A stretch of 64,000 nt of DNA from Talpa occidentalis. Lineage: Eukaryota > Chordata > Mammalia > Eulipotyphla > Talpidae. The notes beneath the pieces were generated by a model that did no database searches, was not told the origin of the DNA, and was given only the letters and a program-made list of their open reading frames with translations. A program made the position numbers and the translations under genes. This document shows positions 46,880-58,669 of this stretch, one piece after another. Every line of letters starts with the position of its first letter. Position 1 is the first letter of the stretch. Location of the stretch: NCBI RefSeq assembly GCF_014898055.3, contig NW_026555331.1:111473194-111537193 (forward strand), given 5' to 3'.

Positions 46880-47009
46880 ATTGAATTAATTTTAGACTTA
46901 CATAAAAGTTCTAAGATGTAAATAAAGTAAACCTTTTACCTGGGTTCCCCATATGCTAACAATATCTCATCACAGTTACTTTATCTCTCTCTTGTAATAT
47001 TATTTTTTT
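46880..47009 (-). mobile_element. Ancient L1 3' end, minus strand, left part
   Basis: ACATAAAAGTTCTAAGATGT and CCCCATATGCTAACAATATC resemble the reverse complement of old L1 3' ends (AAAAGTTGCAAAAATAGTAC, CCCCTAATGTTAACATCTTA). The element continues after the LTR insertion. Confidence 0.55.
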
Positions 47010-47595
47010 CTGAACTATTAAAAAGTTCAGAATATGACATTCCCCCAAAATGCCACCCTGGCTTGAGGATTATTTTGTGCTGAAGGCAATTTAAATAAAA
47101 CAAAAACAAAAACAAAACAGACACAAGAAGAGCTACCGTCTTTTCCTGATCTACGTAAAAACAGAACATAAATTCCCCTAGTAAAGATGTCCCCAATTCC
47201 CACACCAGGAAGAGAATAACAACCTTATCACCTAAGACAAGATGCCACTGAATGGACCTCCACACAAACCCACTAAATTAACCATTTTCTTTCCATTAGC
47301 TTCTCTTATATTTACCTTCCCACAGTTTGCTGCTCTTAGAATCCCAAAACACCTTTTGCCTTGTCTCTACTCTGAAATGTACTGTTTTTTAGTTAAATGC
47401 TATATAAACTCAAGTTCTAATGACCCCTTTGAGTTGCTAATCATTGAGTTTCTTCCAAATGTGTATGTGCTGCAAAAGTTGATAAACTTTTGTTTATTTT
47501 TCTCTTGTTACTCTGTCTTTTGTCAAGATAATTTGCAGGGTTCCAGAAGAAGAACCTACTAGGGTAGAGGAAAGAATAGTTTTCCTGCACTACAG
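47010..47595 (+). mobile_element. LTR (ERVL/ERV type), inserted in an L1 3' UTR
   Basis: The segment has LTR-like features: TGCTATATAAACTCAAGTTC (TATA region), a T-rich stretch TTTGTTTATTTTTCTCTTGT, and an end CAGAAGAAGAACCTACTAGG then GTAGAGGAAA. It is bordered on both sides by reverse-complement L1 text. I cannot name the family with confidence. No viral gene is present. Confidence 0.5.
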
Positions 47596-47599
47596 CTAT

Positions 47600-48150
47600 A
47601 TAAGAGTAAGTTCAGACATTGGGACACTTTAAGCAAATACATAATGTGTGTATCAAAATCAGGAAACTAAAATTGATACCACACTAGTATATGATCCACA
47701 GTCCCTATTCAAACTTTCTTAAGTGTCAAAAACAAAACAAAACCCAACAACAAAAAGTCCTTTATCATAAAAGAAAAAGGATTTGTTTCCCTGGTCCAGG
47801 AGTCAATCCATATCGCTTATGGCATTGAGCTATTCTGTTTCTTCATCTCCTTCAGCCTGGGAGAGTTTTGCAGAATTTTATTTGTCTTTTGTGACCTTAA
47901 CGTTTTTGAAGAGCACAGCAAAATTAGTAGAAGTTATTTTGTAGACAGTCACTCCACCTCGGTTTTTCTAATGTCTCCTTTCAGGGAAATTCTGTGGATA
48001 TTTGGCAGGACCATGACAGAAGTGATGTCACACCTCACATCAGGAGGCAAAGATTGTTTGTTTTTTTTTTTTTATTAACAGGGGTGTCATCTTTGAGCAC
48101 TAGGCTGAAATTGTGACACAAAATTTTAAAGCACATCACAAATGAGTTCA
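47600..48150 (-). mobile_element. Ancient L1 3' UTR, minus strand, right part
   Basis: ATCAAAATCAGGAAACTAAA, CCCTGGTCCAGGAGTCAATC, TTTGTGACCTTAACGTTTTT and CAGAAGTGATGTCACACCTC are the reverse complement of L1MC-type 3' UTR blocks in the right order. Confidence 0.7.
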
Positions 48151-48517
48151 CTTATATAGTTTCTACTGTTTGCATTTTGCATTAAATTTTCAGAGATTTT
48201 ATTTAGGGGATCATCATTCTTTTCTGCCTGTTTAGTTATCCCTTGTTATTGAGTATAATGTTTCTAATATTTTTCCTTTTGACAACATATGCTCCAGAAA
48301 AAGTGTCAAATGGATGACTATTACAAGCAATGTTTAAAATGATATTAATTTTAGGTAAATTTGAAATATGTACAGTTTTTTTTTGCTTCTTCTATATTTC
48401 ACTTGTGGCATACATAGAATGTTTCTGAGATAATCTATAGTATACCAAAACCAGTTTTAGGCATACAAACTAAAAACAAATGCACATGATTAAGATAGTA
48501 TTATAATGTAAACACTG

Positions 48518-48835
48518 TCTTAGTCCATTTGGCTGTTATAACAGCATACCATAGACTGAGTGACTTTTAAACCACAGAAATTTATTTCTCACCATTCTGG
48601 AAGATGAAAGTCAAAGGATGCACTGCCAGCCTTGTTGAGTTCTGGTGACAGGTCTCCTCTGGTTTGCAAATTGAAGACTTCTCCTTGTATCCTCATATAG
48701 AAGAAAGAAAAAGCTAGCTAATTCTCCAGACTCTTTTCATAAAGGTATTGATGCCTTTCATGAAGACTGCACAGCCAAATACACCATTTGTGTGACTTCA
48801 GCATTAGAATTTGCAGGAAACAAACATGTCATCCA
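48518..48835 (-). mobile_element. MLT1 LTR (ERVL-MaLR), minus strand
   Basis: TGTCTTAGTCCATTTGGCTG, CATACCATAGACTGAGTGAC and CACAGAAATTTATTTCTCAC are the reverse complement of the MLT1A-type LTR end. The segment continues to about 48770 with TTTTCATAAAGGTATTGATG. No internal coding sequence is attached, so it is a solitary LTR. Confidence 0.75.
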
Positions 48836-49214
48836 TAAGTGAATTTATTTACTTACACTCAAACAAGTTTAATAAAGTAATAAAATGCAAGTAAAAGCAC
48901 AAGTCATTAGAAAAGACACAGCATGTATTAATAAGAGTGAGCAAAAAATAATTAGATTGAAGAGAAACAAAGTTTTCTACTTGTTTATTTGTCAGGAAAA
49001 CACTAAGTACTACATCTATTTGAAAGACTACCTTAGAAATTTGACCCCAGTAAATTACTTCTTTCACTCTAATCTATATAAAACTAAGAAAGGGTCACAC
49101 AAACAACAAAAAAAAAAAACCTGGAATATAAATACACATAAATTTGTTTGAACTTGTGACTTTGTTCAAATAAGATTCCAGATACCATCTATTTGAAAAT
49201 ACACAGACTAACTT

Positions 49215-49522
49215 GGCAACATGTATGCTTTATGGAGGTGGAAACTTTTGGAGTGATTAGGTCATGAAGGTGGAGTCCTCATGAAGGGGGTTACTGCCAT
49301 ATTAAAGAGACCCCAAAGAGCTTCATACACCTTCTGCCATCTGAGGATCCAGTCAGAAGATGGCCTACTATGAACCAGAAAACTGGATCTAACCAAACAC
49401 CGAATATGTGGGTATCTCGATCTTAGACTTGCCAGCCTCCAGACAGTAAGAAATAAATATCTGTTGTTTAAGATTCACCAATGATAGTTTTTTAATAGCA
49501 GTCCAAAAGACTAAGACACCTC
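49215..49522 (+). mobile_element. MLT1 LTR (ERVL-MaLR), plus strand
   Basis: TTAGGTCATGAAGGTGGAGT, TATTAAAGAGACCCCAAAGA, AACCAAACACCGAATATGTG and AGAAATAAATATCTGTTGTT follow the MLT1A LTR. It ends GCAGTCCAAAAGACTAAGAC. Its AATAAA polyadenylation signal is retained. It faces the copy at 48518-48835. Confidence 0.8.
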
Positions 49523-49704
49523 ACAATAGACTTTATTGGGTAGTCCTTATTATGCCTAAAAGATAAATAAGGAAATCCTAATATCTAACAGGTAAGAGCT
49601 AGTGTTTCATTGGCTTCAACTAGGGAACCACCATCCTCTGAGGAACATTGGCTGATGCCTCCTTCACCTGTCCTGCACCCCACAACACACATATAGCAGT
49701 TTAG

Positions 49705-49845
49705 CCCCAGTCCTTAAACCAGTGTGAACATTAGAATCACCTGTAGGGTCTTCAACGGAAATGCTTAAACTCTACTCCCAGAGATTCTAAGTTAATTGGC
49801 CTGGGTGAAGTCTGGGCATCAATATCTTTCCAATGCACAACTAGG
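49705..49845 (+). mobile_element. MER5-like element
   Basis: AACATTAGAATCACCTGTAG, GGAAATGCTTAAACTCTACT and AGAGATTCTAAGTTAATTGG follow MER5 in sense orientation; the right end is degenerate. Confidence 0.65.
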
Positions 49846-50042
49846 GAGAGATACCACTGTCCCAGATCAAAAGGGAGAAAATGCAGACTGCAGTCAGAGT
49901 ACTACAAACAGTGCAAATAAGGAATGAACCTTCAATAAAGAAAATATTAGAGAAGAGCTTGGCCAAAAAGCATCTAGAACTATGGATATTCTGGCCCATC
50001 TTGAAAAGAAGTCTGAGACTGAGTCCAAGCCTAAAATGACAA

Positions 50043-50462
50043 TGCTTGCTAGGGCTACAGTAACAAAGTATCACAAGCTGAGGGGCTCAAAAGCCAGAAA
50101 TCTACTATCATGGTTCTGGGAACTAGAAGTCTGAGATCAATGTGTCAGCACACCATGCTCCCTCAGAGGTACTAGAAGGATTTATTCCAGTCTCTCTCCT
50201 AGCTTCCGATAAGCTTGTGACAGCATAAATCCAATCTACACATGGTGCTGTCCCCTTGCATGTCTGTGTTTAAATACCCCTTTCATAAGGATCCCAGTCA
50301 TCTGGGCTAGGGGCCCACACTACTCCAGAATGAACACAGCATAATTAATTACATCTGCAAGGACATTGCTTCCAAATAAGGTCACATTCTGAGGTATATG
50401 GAGGGGAGGAGGTTGGACTTCAACATATCTTTTCTTGGAGGGGACAATTCAACACATAAGAG
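50043..50462 (-). mobile_element. MLT1 LTR (ERVL-MaLR), minus strand
   Basis: GCTAGGGCTACAGTAACAAA, CATGGTTCTGGGAACTAGAA, AAATAAGGTCACATTCTGAG and GGACAATTCAACACATAAG are the reverse complement of a full-length MLT1-type LTR. It is a different subfamily from the two neighbouring copies. Confidence 0.78.
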
Positions 50463-50500
50463 GCAGGGAAAGCCAAATTCTGAGGCAGTGCTCCCCAAGG

Positions 50501-50536
50501 ATGCTCCTAGAGGAGCACATGCTCCTAGAGGAAGCC
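50501..50536 (+). repeat. 18-bp tandem duplication
   Basis: ATGCTCCTAGAGGAGCAC (50501-50518) is followed by ATGCTCCTAGAGGAAGCC (50519-50536). The unit contains the palindrome GCTCCTAGAGGAGC. Confidence 0.9.
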
Positions 50537-52982
50537 AAGAGTCCTTGCCACTCAATGCCCTACAGTTCACAGCACACATTGGGTACTAAGGTCAAAGAAG
50601 TCTTTCAGCAAAGCAGTCTGTTGGCTTTCTTTATCTTAGTATCTCTTGAAGCTATTAGATCACAGAACCCTTTAAACATCACATCTATTATCTCTCTGTA
50701 AAACACCCTTTAGGAAACACTGCCTGAAATCTTGCAGCATGGATATACTCATGATGAAATAAAGCCCTGTGTGAGGGTGAAAGTGTAAATTGGGAGTTGG
50801 CAATCTCACATGAAGACAGTGGGTTCCCTATGTGTGAACAAACACACATAGAAATTAAAAATGAAAGATAAATTATGAATTGCAACTTTCTGCAGTGTTG
50901 TAATAAACAACTGCTACTTTTGTTCCACAATGTATACAATATAATAACACATGTGCCACCATATCTCAAGTAATGACAATAGTTCAGCCCTCTGGAAAGT
51001 TAAGTTTGGAGGAAAGGAATATTTTAATTTGGAGCAGGATATGCTTTGACACGGGAAACCAAATGTCATCTTGGCTCTTTACCAGTATCACCCTATTGCC
51101 TGGACTTTTTCACCCCCCTTCATCTATCAGAAATCCATTCTGCAAAGGGCACATACATTATTGTCAGAGGAGACCACACAAACTACAGATGTCACCTGTT
51201 CAACAAACTACATTCCAAATTGCAGCAAAAGTTTTAAAAAGTATACTTTTAAGGAACACACGAAATAATCCAACACACACAGTGTGACTTCTAAAAATAA
51301 AACTATGTTACATATTTTTGAAGCAAAACTATTTCCAACAGTTCCCTGAACACAAGGAACCATAGGCCATTTTTATACTGAATGTCTTAGGTTTTTCAGA
51401 TTTTCTCTTTGAGGAGACTTGACATTCTTTTTCAAACTTTAATTTAAGAAAGAAATTACAATACAACACCAAAGCAATACTTTGCACAACAGCAAATTAG
51501 AAAGGGCTAATTTGTGGGCATGGCCATGCCCTGTTATCTGTCCCTTGTTACTTTAATTTAGCACAACCAAAACCTCACAATTCCTTTCATTTTCACTTCT
51601 CCACATAGCAGAATTTTAGCCTTCAGGCTGGGTTTCAAAGAGTCCAAAATAAGACTAGCCACATTAAGCAAAAGAGCCACATCAGACCTTTCCTTTATGT
51701 GTGAAGAAAAAGACTTTCAAAGTTCAGAAGGAGGAGTCTTTTTAAGGCACTAAGTGGAGCTGGTGATGTTTTTAGAAGTCTATTTTAAAATGCAGAGATT
51801 TTTGTCCCCCTCTATTGTGCTGATGTGAGTGTGGCTGACATAAGTATTTCCTTTAACAGAAGTAACAAAGTTGTTGCTTGAAATCTGTATCATTCAATCC
51901 ATGTTAAAACATCTTATCCTCTAGTAGTCAAATAATCAAATTGGAAGATCATCTTCTATCCTGCCATCCTGCGGAATATTACTAAAGCAGGAATGATGGC
52001 TTATTTAAGCTCAGGGGACATGCTAATCTCCAGATCCTCAATATCCTGCTCTTACAATAGTGAAACACACATTCTTCAAGCATAGGAAACAGACTGTCAA
52101 GAGTGCAATAAAATGAAATGCTTCCACCTTTACCACTGGACGGGCATAAAGCATGAAGCACAGGCAACCCCAATCAAGATCCTTTACTGACAAGTTGGCA
52201 CCTGCTACCCTCATTAGGGAGAGTTGCTCTCTGAAACAAAAATGAATCACTGTAAACAGAAATATATGTTGTTCCACAGCCTCACTGGTGTCACCTAATT
52301 TCCAAAATCTTCTAGGTAGCCCTTCTTACCCTGCTCACCTTTCACTCCTCTTGAAATTCAGAACAGATTCCCCGGTACTTTCATCCCTCCCAAAGAGCAA
52401 AGGCTTAAGTTTACCTCACCTGTGCTCTCATTCTGTACATCATTTGGTTAGAAATATGAGGAACAGGGATGACTGTGTATCAGCTATCACAGCATCAAGT
52501 TGTAAAAATGCACCATGGACATGGAAATGTAGAATCTTAAAACTCAGATGGTAATTGAAATTCAGAGCTAGTGCCCCATCATCAATCTGTACTTTGCAGC
52601 TGTCACTGGGAGTAAAAACTATGCCTCCTGACAGAGCAGGGACGCGAAGCCCATTACAAGGAGCATTTCCTTACACAGCTGTCAGCTTCCAGCCACATGC
52701 TTGGAGAGCGATCAGTTTCAGATCCAGCTCATGCCCCCCTCGCTAAGAGGGAAGTCTGGTAGAGCTGGAGAGGGCAGAACTCTTTCCATCAAATAGGAAA
52801 TCTGACTGACATAGGCACAGCTTAGGGGGGGTTCCCCAAGGAGTATGTTTCTTGTTACAACTTGCTTTTTACTTTTTGACTCTCAGATGGCAAGGAGGCC
52901 CAGGGACAGAATGAAAGTGAAAGTTATAGGTCACTAAGCAGACCACAAGTCCAACCTGATTTGAATTGCATAGTTTAGGCAA

Positions 52983-53026
52983 TTATACTTCTGATATTTT
53001 TCACTTATACTTCTGATATTTTTCAC
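52983..53026 (+). repeat. Perfect 22-bp tandem duplication
   Basis: The unit TTATACTTCTGATATTTTTC + AC occurs exactly at 52983-53004 and 53005-53026. Confidence 0.95.
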
Positions 53027-54063
53027 TAGTCCACAGACTATATTACTCATCACAGCCCCTAACCCCATAAAAAAAAAAAAAATCAACAGATGGCAAAAAC
53101 TGGTGCCAGAATTCATAGGGGACTTTTGGTTTGGTTTGGTGTGGTTTGCAAATGGAAACCGAGTCTCTGTTCCTTAAGATTCACAGGCTTCATCACCACA
53201 CTCTCTAAGCTGCCACCAGATGCTGAGGGCTATGAGCTCTTCATGAATTAGCACTTTCAGCTGAGAAGACAGTAGTCTCACTAGCCAACATCTGCCATCA
53301 AGCACAGGAGACTGATCTAAGACTCAGCACCTTACCCAATGACTGAGCAGATGCAGACCCTGTGCCACAACCAAACATGCAGTTCAGTGTCCACACTACA
53401 GAAATGCCAGCTCAGGCACATTTTGGAACAGGTGTGTTTGTCACTCATAAAGACATTGGTATAAAAGACCTTATAATGGTATGGACAAAGAAGAAAGCAC
53501 AATATCCAATTATACTTAATGGAGGACCCTTGTTTTGAACAGCATGTGCCAGACCACACGTGGCTAGGTATTACTACCTTTGTAAAAATCAAAACAACCT
53601 TCTACCCCTCCTTTGAAGAAGAATAAAGGGTTCATCTCTGATAGCATCTCCTGCCTCCATTACTCATGGAAGGACTCAGACCCTTGTGGCTGGTTTCTAA
53701 CCAAGAAGCCTGCTTCTGTGCTACAGGCTGACTTGTGTGCCAGGTTTCAAATTTCACACATCTCTTCCAAAGAGCCTCCGGGTTTGGGCAACCCACCAGG
53801 AAACAAATGGCTTTTACATAAGAAGCCATTTGGGACCCCTGGTTAAGCACCTAGGGACCCTAAAGTGCCTTGGAGGAGATATAACTACCTGTGCCAGAAA
53901 GAACAGCAAACCTGCTCCCAGGAAAGAGGGACTAATAGAGGGGGTATCTCACCCCCCTGAGACAGTACTACTCACATTTGTGTAAATAGGGTTGTATTCA
54001 TATATACAACAAACCTGTATGGACTTTGAATACTTTGGGCTTATAACTGGAGGTAGGGGTTTT

Positions 54064-54106
54064 GGCGGGGTGGGGGGGATGGGGGGGTGGGCGGGATGTA
54101 GGGGGT
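54064..54106 (+). repeat. G-rich run with G-quadruplex potential
   Basis: The run is composed of GGGG, GGGGGGG, GGGGGGG, GGG, GGG and GGGGG tracts separated by 1-5 bases, on the plus strand. For ELMO1, transcribed from the minus strand, the G-rich strand is the template. Confidence 0.9.
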
Positions 54107-55079
54107 GAAAACACTGTTCTCAAAAGGCCAAAATACCCATTTGGACTAAATCTCTAAAGAAATGCCTGAAACCTAGGGAAGTTAGAGAACTCTAGAAATA
54201 ATAAGTTATTCCAAGACTTTGTGAAAGTCTTTCCTTCCTGTTATAGGACTCCAGACTTTTTAAAATAAGAAGATTGAGGGCAGGTGCTAGGCCAGAGCAC
54301 ATTCTCCAGCCCATGTTCAGAGAGGTGGCAAGGAAACCTCTAAGGGACTGGAATAAAGTATTATAGGTCTCCTAAAGTCACAGAAAAATCACCCCAGAAT
54401 CAACACAGAATCACTGACATGCAAAAACATTTAAAAGTTCAGGACCCAGCCAATGCTATTAGCACTTCTAAAGACAGAAACACTAGTCAGATAGGACAGC
54501 GCAAACAGAAGCTGAGAGGTGGCCAACCATGAAAGCACACAAAAATTGGAGTCTGGGAGACTACCCCCAGCTCTGTTCAAGGGACAGGGAGCTCTGCCCA
54601 AGACTCAGGTCTCCTCACCCCCTTGCTAAATGGGAGGCCACCCACGTGGGAGGGAGATATCAGGTTGCCCTTTTGGGATGCCTCTGGATGCCCTCATATT
54701 GGTCAGTCACACTGTGATTCCTTGTTTACAAGCACTCTCTTGATTACCACTCAGCTTCCCTTGAAGTTTGCTACAGAGAAGAAATCTGCTAGTCAAAGAG
54801 TGCCAGCAGTCTTGATTACATTTCCACCTTCAAATTGGTATCTTGCTGCCCAGTCCCTAGAAACCTGCTAATTGCACCTGCCTGGGGGAAGCTGCTCTGC
54901 TCTCTGGGAGCTTGCTGCCCGTCTTTCTTCCTGGTCAGTTTTCACTTTAGACCATCTGTTGACACAGGATGCAGGTTTGCTCTTTGCTATGAATCTTGGT
55001 TCACCACCTCTTCACTGCCAAAACATTTGAAGGAATACTATTAACTATAATACAAAGAAATTTCTTTCTTCCTGAACCA

Positions 55080-55485
55080 CCTGAATGCAATTATCAACCT
55101 GAAGCCCCATCCCTCACTGATACTTTAGTGTGTGTTCCCTACCATAACCACAACACAGCCATCAAGATCAGGAAATTAACATTTAGTACACGCTATATTT
55201 GCTCCTCAGACACACATTGCACCAACTCTCCCAATAATGTACTTCCTAGGAAAGAATCTAAGACTTTAGTTGTTATGTGTCTTTGGTCTCCTTCTTCCAA
55301 AACAGTTCCCTCAATCTTTCTTTGATTTTTCTGATCTTAACAGTTTTTAAGACTACATGCTGTTTATTATGTATAAAACCCTTCAATTTTGCTTTACCTG
55401 ATGCTTCTCTGATTAGATTCAGGTTAAGCATTTTTGGCAGAACAATCATGGAGAAATGATGCCTCATCCTTCCCTGGCTTGTTGA
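55080..55485 (-). mobile_element. Ancient L1 3' UTR, minus strand
   Basis: ATCAAGATCAGGAAATTAAC, CCAACTCTCCCAATAATGTA, CTGATTAGATTCAGGTTAAG and CATTTTTGGCAGAACAATCA are the reverse complement of the L1MC-type 3' UTR. Confidence 0.7.
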
Positions 55486-57689
55486 GAGGTGGTGCATAGT
55501 TTGATTTGCCCCATTGCTGATTATGCTCATCTTTATCCAGTTTGTTTGCTTGCTTTTGTACTCAAATCCTCACACGTCCATAAAGATCTGCCTGCCTACC
55601 CCAGGAACGGCAGGCCTAGGGAGCACCTGGGCATATCTTGGTTTCTACCTTCTCTACCCTCTATTTTGAACCATGCCCCACTTTTGAATCTCACTGCTCT
55701 ACAGTGAGATTAAAGAAGAAGAAAGGAAAGTTGAGACATGGCATGCTTTTGTGGACAAACAACAGAATTCCTTCGGTCTTACTCACTTTTTTTCTGTAGC
55801 TTGATAGTAGTTGTGTTAATTTTTCATGCAAGAAAGGTCCCATTTCACTCATTCATTCATTCATACTATGTTAATGACATACTACTCCCTGTTTGGCACA
55901 GGAACACTAATATATATGTACATTCCCCTGGCCCCAAAGAATAAATTTCTTACAGAAATCTCATAAATAAATAGCTACAATGGAGAATTGAGAAGGAGAT
56001 ACTTGACCTGGTCCAGTTGGAGAGGGAAGCAGTCCAACACAAGGAATAGCTCAACAGCCTGGCACATTCTATCTGAAAGCATATATAAATCGATCTCATA
56101 TCAGACAGTGAGCAAAGGTGAGCTGTGGAAGAGGAGACTGGAGAACAAGGTGAATGTGGGCTAGATCAGAAAGCCCTTAGATGCATAGCAAGAATCTGTT
56201 CTTCCTCCCTTCTACTATAGGGAACCCATCACTACAAGGTTTGAAACCAAGTGACAAGAACATGCTGATAATTTTATAACAATAAGAGGAACCCATATAT
56301 GGAGGGAAAGAAGGGGGGAAGAAAAAAGAAAGAAGGGGGGAAGAAAAAACAGGTGTAATGATACTTTCATCAATAAACAGGAGATATATAAGAAACATTT
56401 CAAGTCACCATCCAGAGCAGAGACTCATGAGGGTTAATCTAGGGTGAGAACATTATGTAGGAAACAGGGACCAGATTCCATAGGACCAAAGGATTCAGTA
56501 TCCATAGGATTTCTCAGGAATGTGAGAGATCCATACCAGGGAGGAACAGGGAAGGCCCAGAGAGCTCCCAGATTAGTTGGATGGGGGAGGGGTGCCTATA
56601 ATCATGGTCCAGAATGTAAAAACAGTAGGTGCTCCTTATTCAGCATTTCCAGACAGAAAACCAATTTCCCAAACTCTTAACTCTGGAGCTCTAGTGAATT
56701 TATACTCATTCAAACTCAAAGTGTTCCAAGTTCAGAGTTTGCTATTCTAAATAGGTACCGTGGAACACTGTTTCAGCCCAGTATTTTAATTGCAATAGTG
56801 TTCCTAACATGGTCTGCTGCAGTGAGAGAGATATTTTAAGACTTGCTCATCTTTGCCTCTCTTACTGTCACCTACCACTCATGTTTCCCTAATCATTTCC
56901 AATAATTTTGGAGTTGAGGCAGTCTATTTTTGACTCAGTTTAATAACATTTCCCTCTTATATTTATTTGTCAGTAAAATGAATTATAACCAGTTTTGTTT
57001 TGAAGATTTTATGAGGCCACTGAGAAAAACTGAAATAACCTAGGGTGTTAAAAAGCTCAGCAGAGGAACTATCCATTTACAAAGTGAAAGATGAAAGCTC
57101 AATGTTGGCCAGGGTCTAGAAACAATTTCAGCTCCCTTCTCTCCCAATGTTCTGTTTGTTTTGCTTTGTTATGGAAAGAAAGCACCTCAGCTACTTCTTA
57201 TTTTAAGCCACTTCTCCTTATATACCCAATAAGCAAACATTCAAATCAGAGGTAGGAGATGGGGATTTCCAAGTAAAATCTATCCAATGCTATGAGAAGT
57301 AAAAGCAATTACATAGATTTTTTGCTGAGTTTATCTCTGATATTTAGGGAACAAAAACAAAGTAGTATCATAGTTCTTTTTTCAGCACTCACAGCCTTTT
57401 TTCCCCTTTATTTCTTCCTTTTATTTACCTAGGTTCTTTTGTATGCCATATTGGGTCACCCTCAGATGCATTTCCTCATTGCTTTACTTGGTGAGAAGAA
57501 GGTGAGTTTTCCAGGTAATATGGCCAAGTGTAATTAGCAGTGGTCCTTGATTCAGATAAACTTGTACTCTCTTGGTGCCTCCACATCATACCCATTCCAT
57601 CCTATATCACTTGCAGCTTCTGTTTCTTACTAAGTACAGTGGGAACAATGACAAGCTCACCTGAAAGGATTTATAGGAAGGTTAAGACG
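55486..57689. other. Intron, mostly unassigned
   Basis: Contains a short ATTC tetranucleotide string at 55849-55863 and the purine duplication at 56306. A faint MIR-like phrase occurs near 56930-57010. Confidence 0.45.
56306..56349 (+). repeat. Perfect tandem duplication of a 22-bp purine-only unit
   Basis: Two exact copies of a 22-bp all-purine unit (GAAAGAAGGGGGGAAG + AAAAAA) lie side by side at 56306-56327 and 56328-56349. Confidence 0.95.
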
Positions 57690-58115
57690 TATAATGTATG
57701 GGGCAGAGATTCTCACCTTGTCCAAAGGCCCAAAGTTTAGCTTCTATCTCCATTCTAGTAGACTTCAATTTTAGCAAGAATCTGCTAAATCAGCTGCTAA
57801 ATGATAATCATCCTCAATATCTGACCAAAGTCCTCTCTCCCTATCTGCCTCCGGTCATATGTGATTACCTGCTACCTGCCTTCAGCAAGAATCCTGTTGA
57901 GTTGGTTTAGAAAGAACCCTTCTAATCTTAACATCTCCACTTAGTAGTTTTCCACCTGATACCCAACCCTTCTCATTGGCAATAAATCTTCACTTTTCCT
58001 TTTATTTGGAATTAAGCCCAGTTCACAACTGAGGGCTGTTTTTATTCCCATTGCAATAGTTCCTAAATAAAGTCAGTCTTAGTGATTAAATTTTCCATCT
58101 CTGGATTTTCTTTGA
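57690..58115 (+). mobile_element. Probable ERV1-type LTR, 3' part
   Basis: AATCCTGTTGAGTTGGTTTA, TGGCAATAAATCTTCACTTT and CTAAATAAAGTCAGTCTTAG, ending in TGGATTTTCTTTGACA, resemble the end of a mammalian ERV1 LTR with two AATAAA signals. No internal region is attached. Confidence 0.45.
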
Positions 58116-58650
58116 CACATGTGAATATCTCAAACATTATTCCTAATGTAAAAGAGATTTTCAAAAAGTTATAAACATGACTTTCAATATAAAATGAATA
58201 TAGATTGAAGATATATTTAATACAATATGAAAATCAACAGGATAGAAAAAAAATGGTTCAAAGAATTATAGGAGAGGTAACATTTATATAAAGTCATTGA
58301 AAGAAAAAAATTCAGTTATTAGAGGAGATACAGAACAGTTTAACACCTAGCTGGACATCAAATATACTTTGGGTTTATCTTTTCTAAGGAACCAAGTAAT
58401 TTTTGCATTATACCATAGTCTATGGGTATTCACCTACCTTTATGGACTTGTAAAGTATTCTAATCAACAGCAAATAGTAAATCAAAGAAAAGCAAAGAAA
58501 GGTATATACCCCCAGAGAATTAGATAATACATGGATGGGAACAGTATTCCAATATGACTTTGAAGAACACACAGTCATGCCTTCACATACTTCTAAATTT
58601 TAGATATCTTTTTTTCCCTTACGGAATATCACAGGTGTTTCATAAATATT
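58116..58650. other. Intron, nothing assigned
   Basis: AT-rich, unassigned. Confidence 0.45.
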
Positions 58651-58669
58651 AGCCAACAACTAGTGGTTT

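Larger units (their letters stand above)
50537..55079. other. Intron, about 4.5 kb repeat-poor block
   Basis: Apart from the tandem duplication at 52983 and the G-rich run at 54064 I recognise no interspersed repeat. The parts at 52280-52920, 53600-53960 and 54540-55000 have mixed composition rather than AT-rich decay. Candidate conserved non-coding sequence, but this cannot be judged from one species. Confidence 0.45.
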
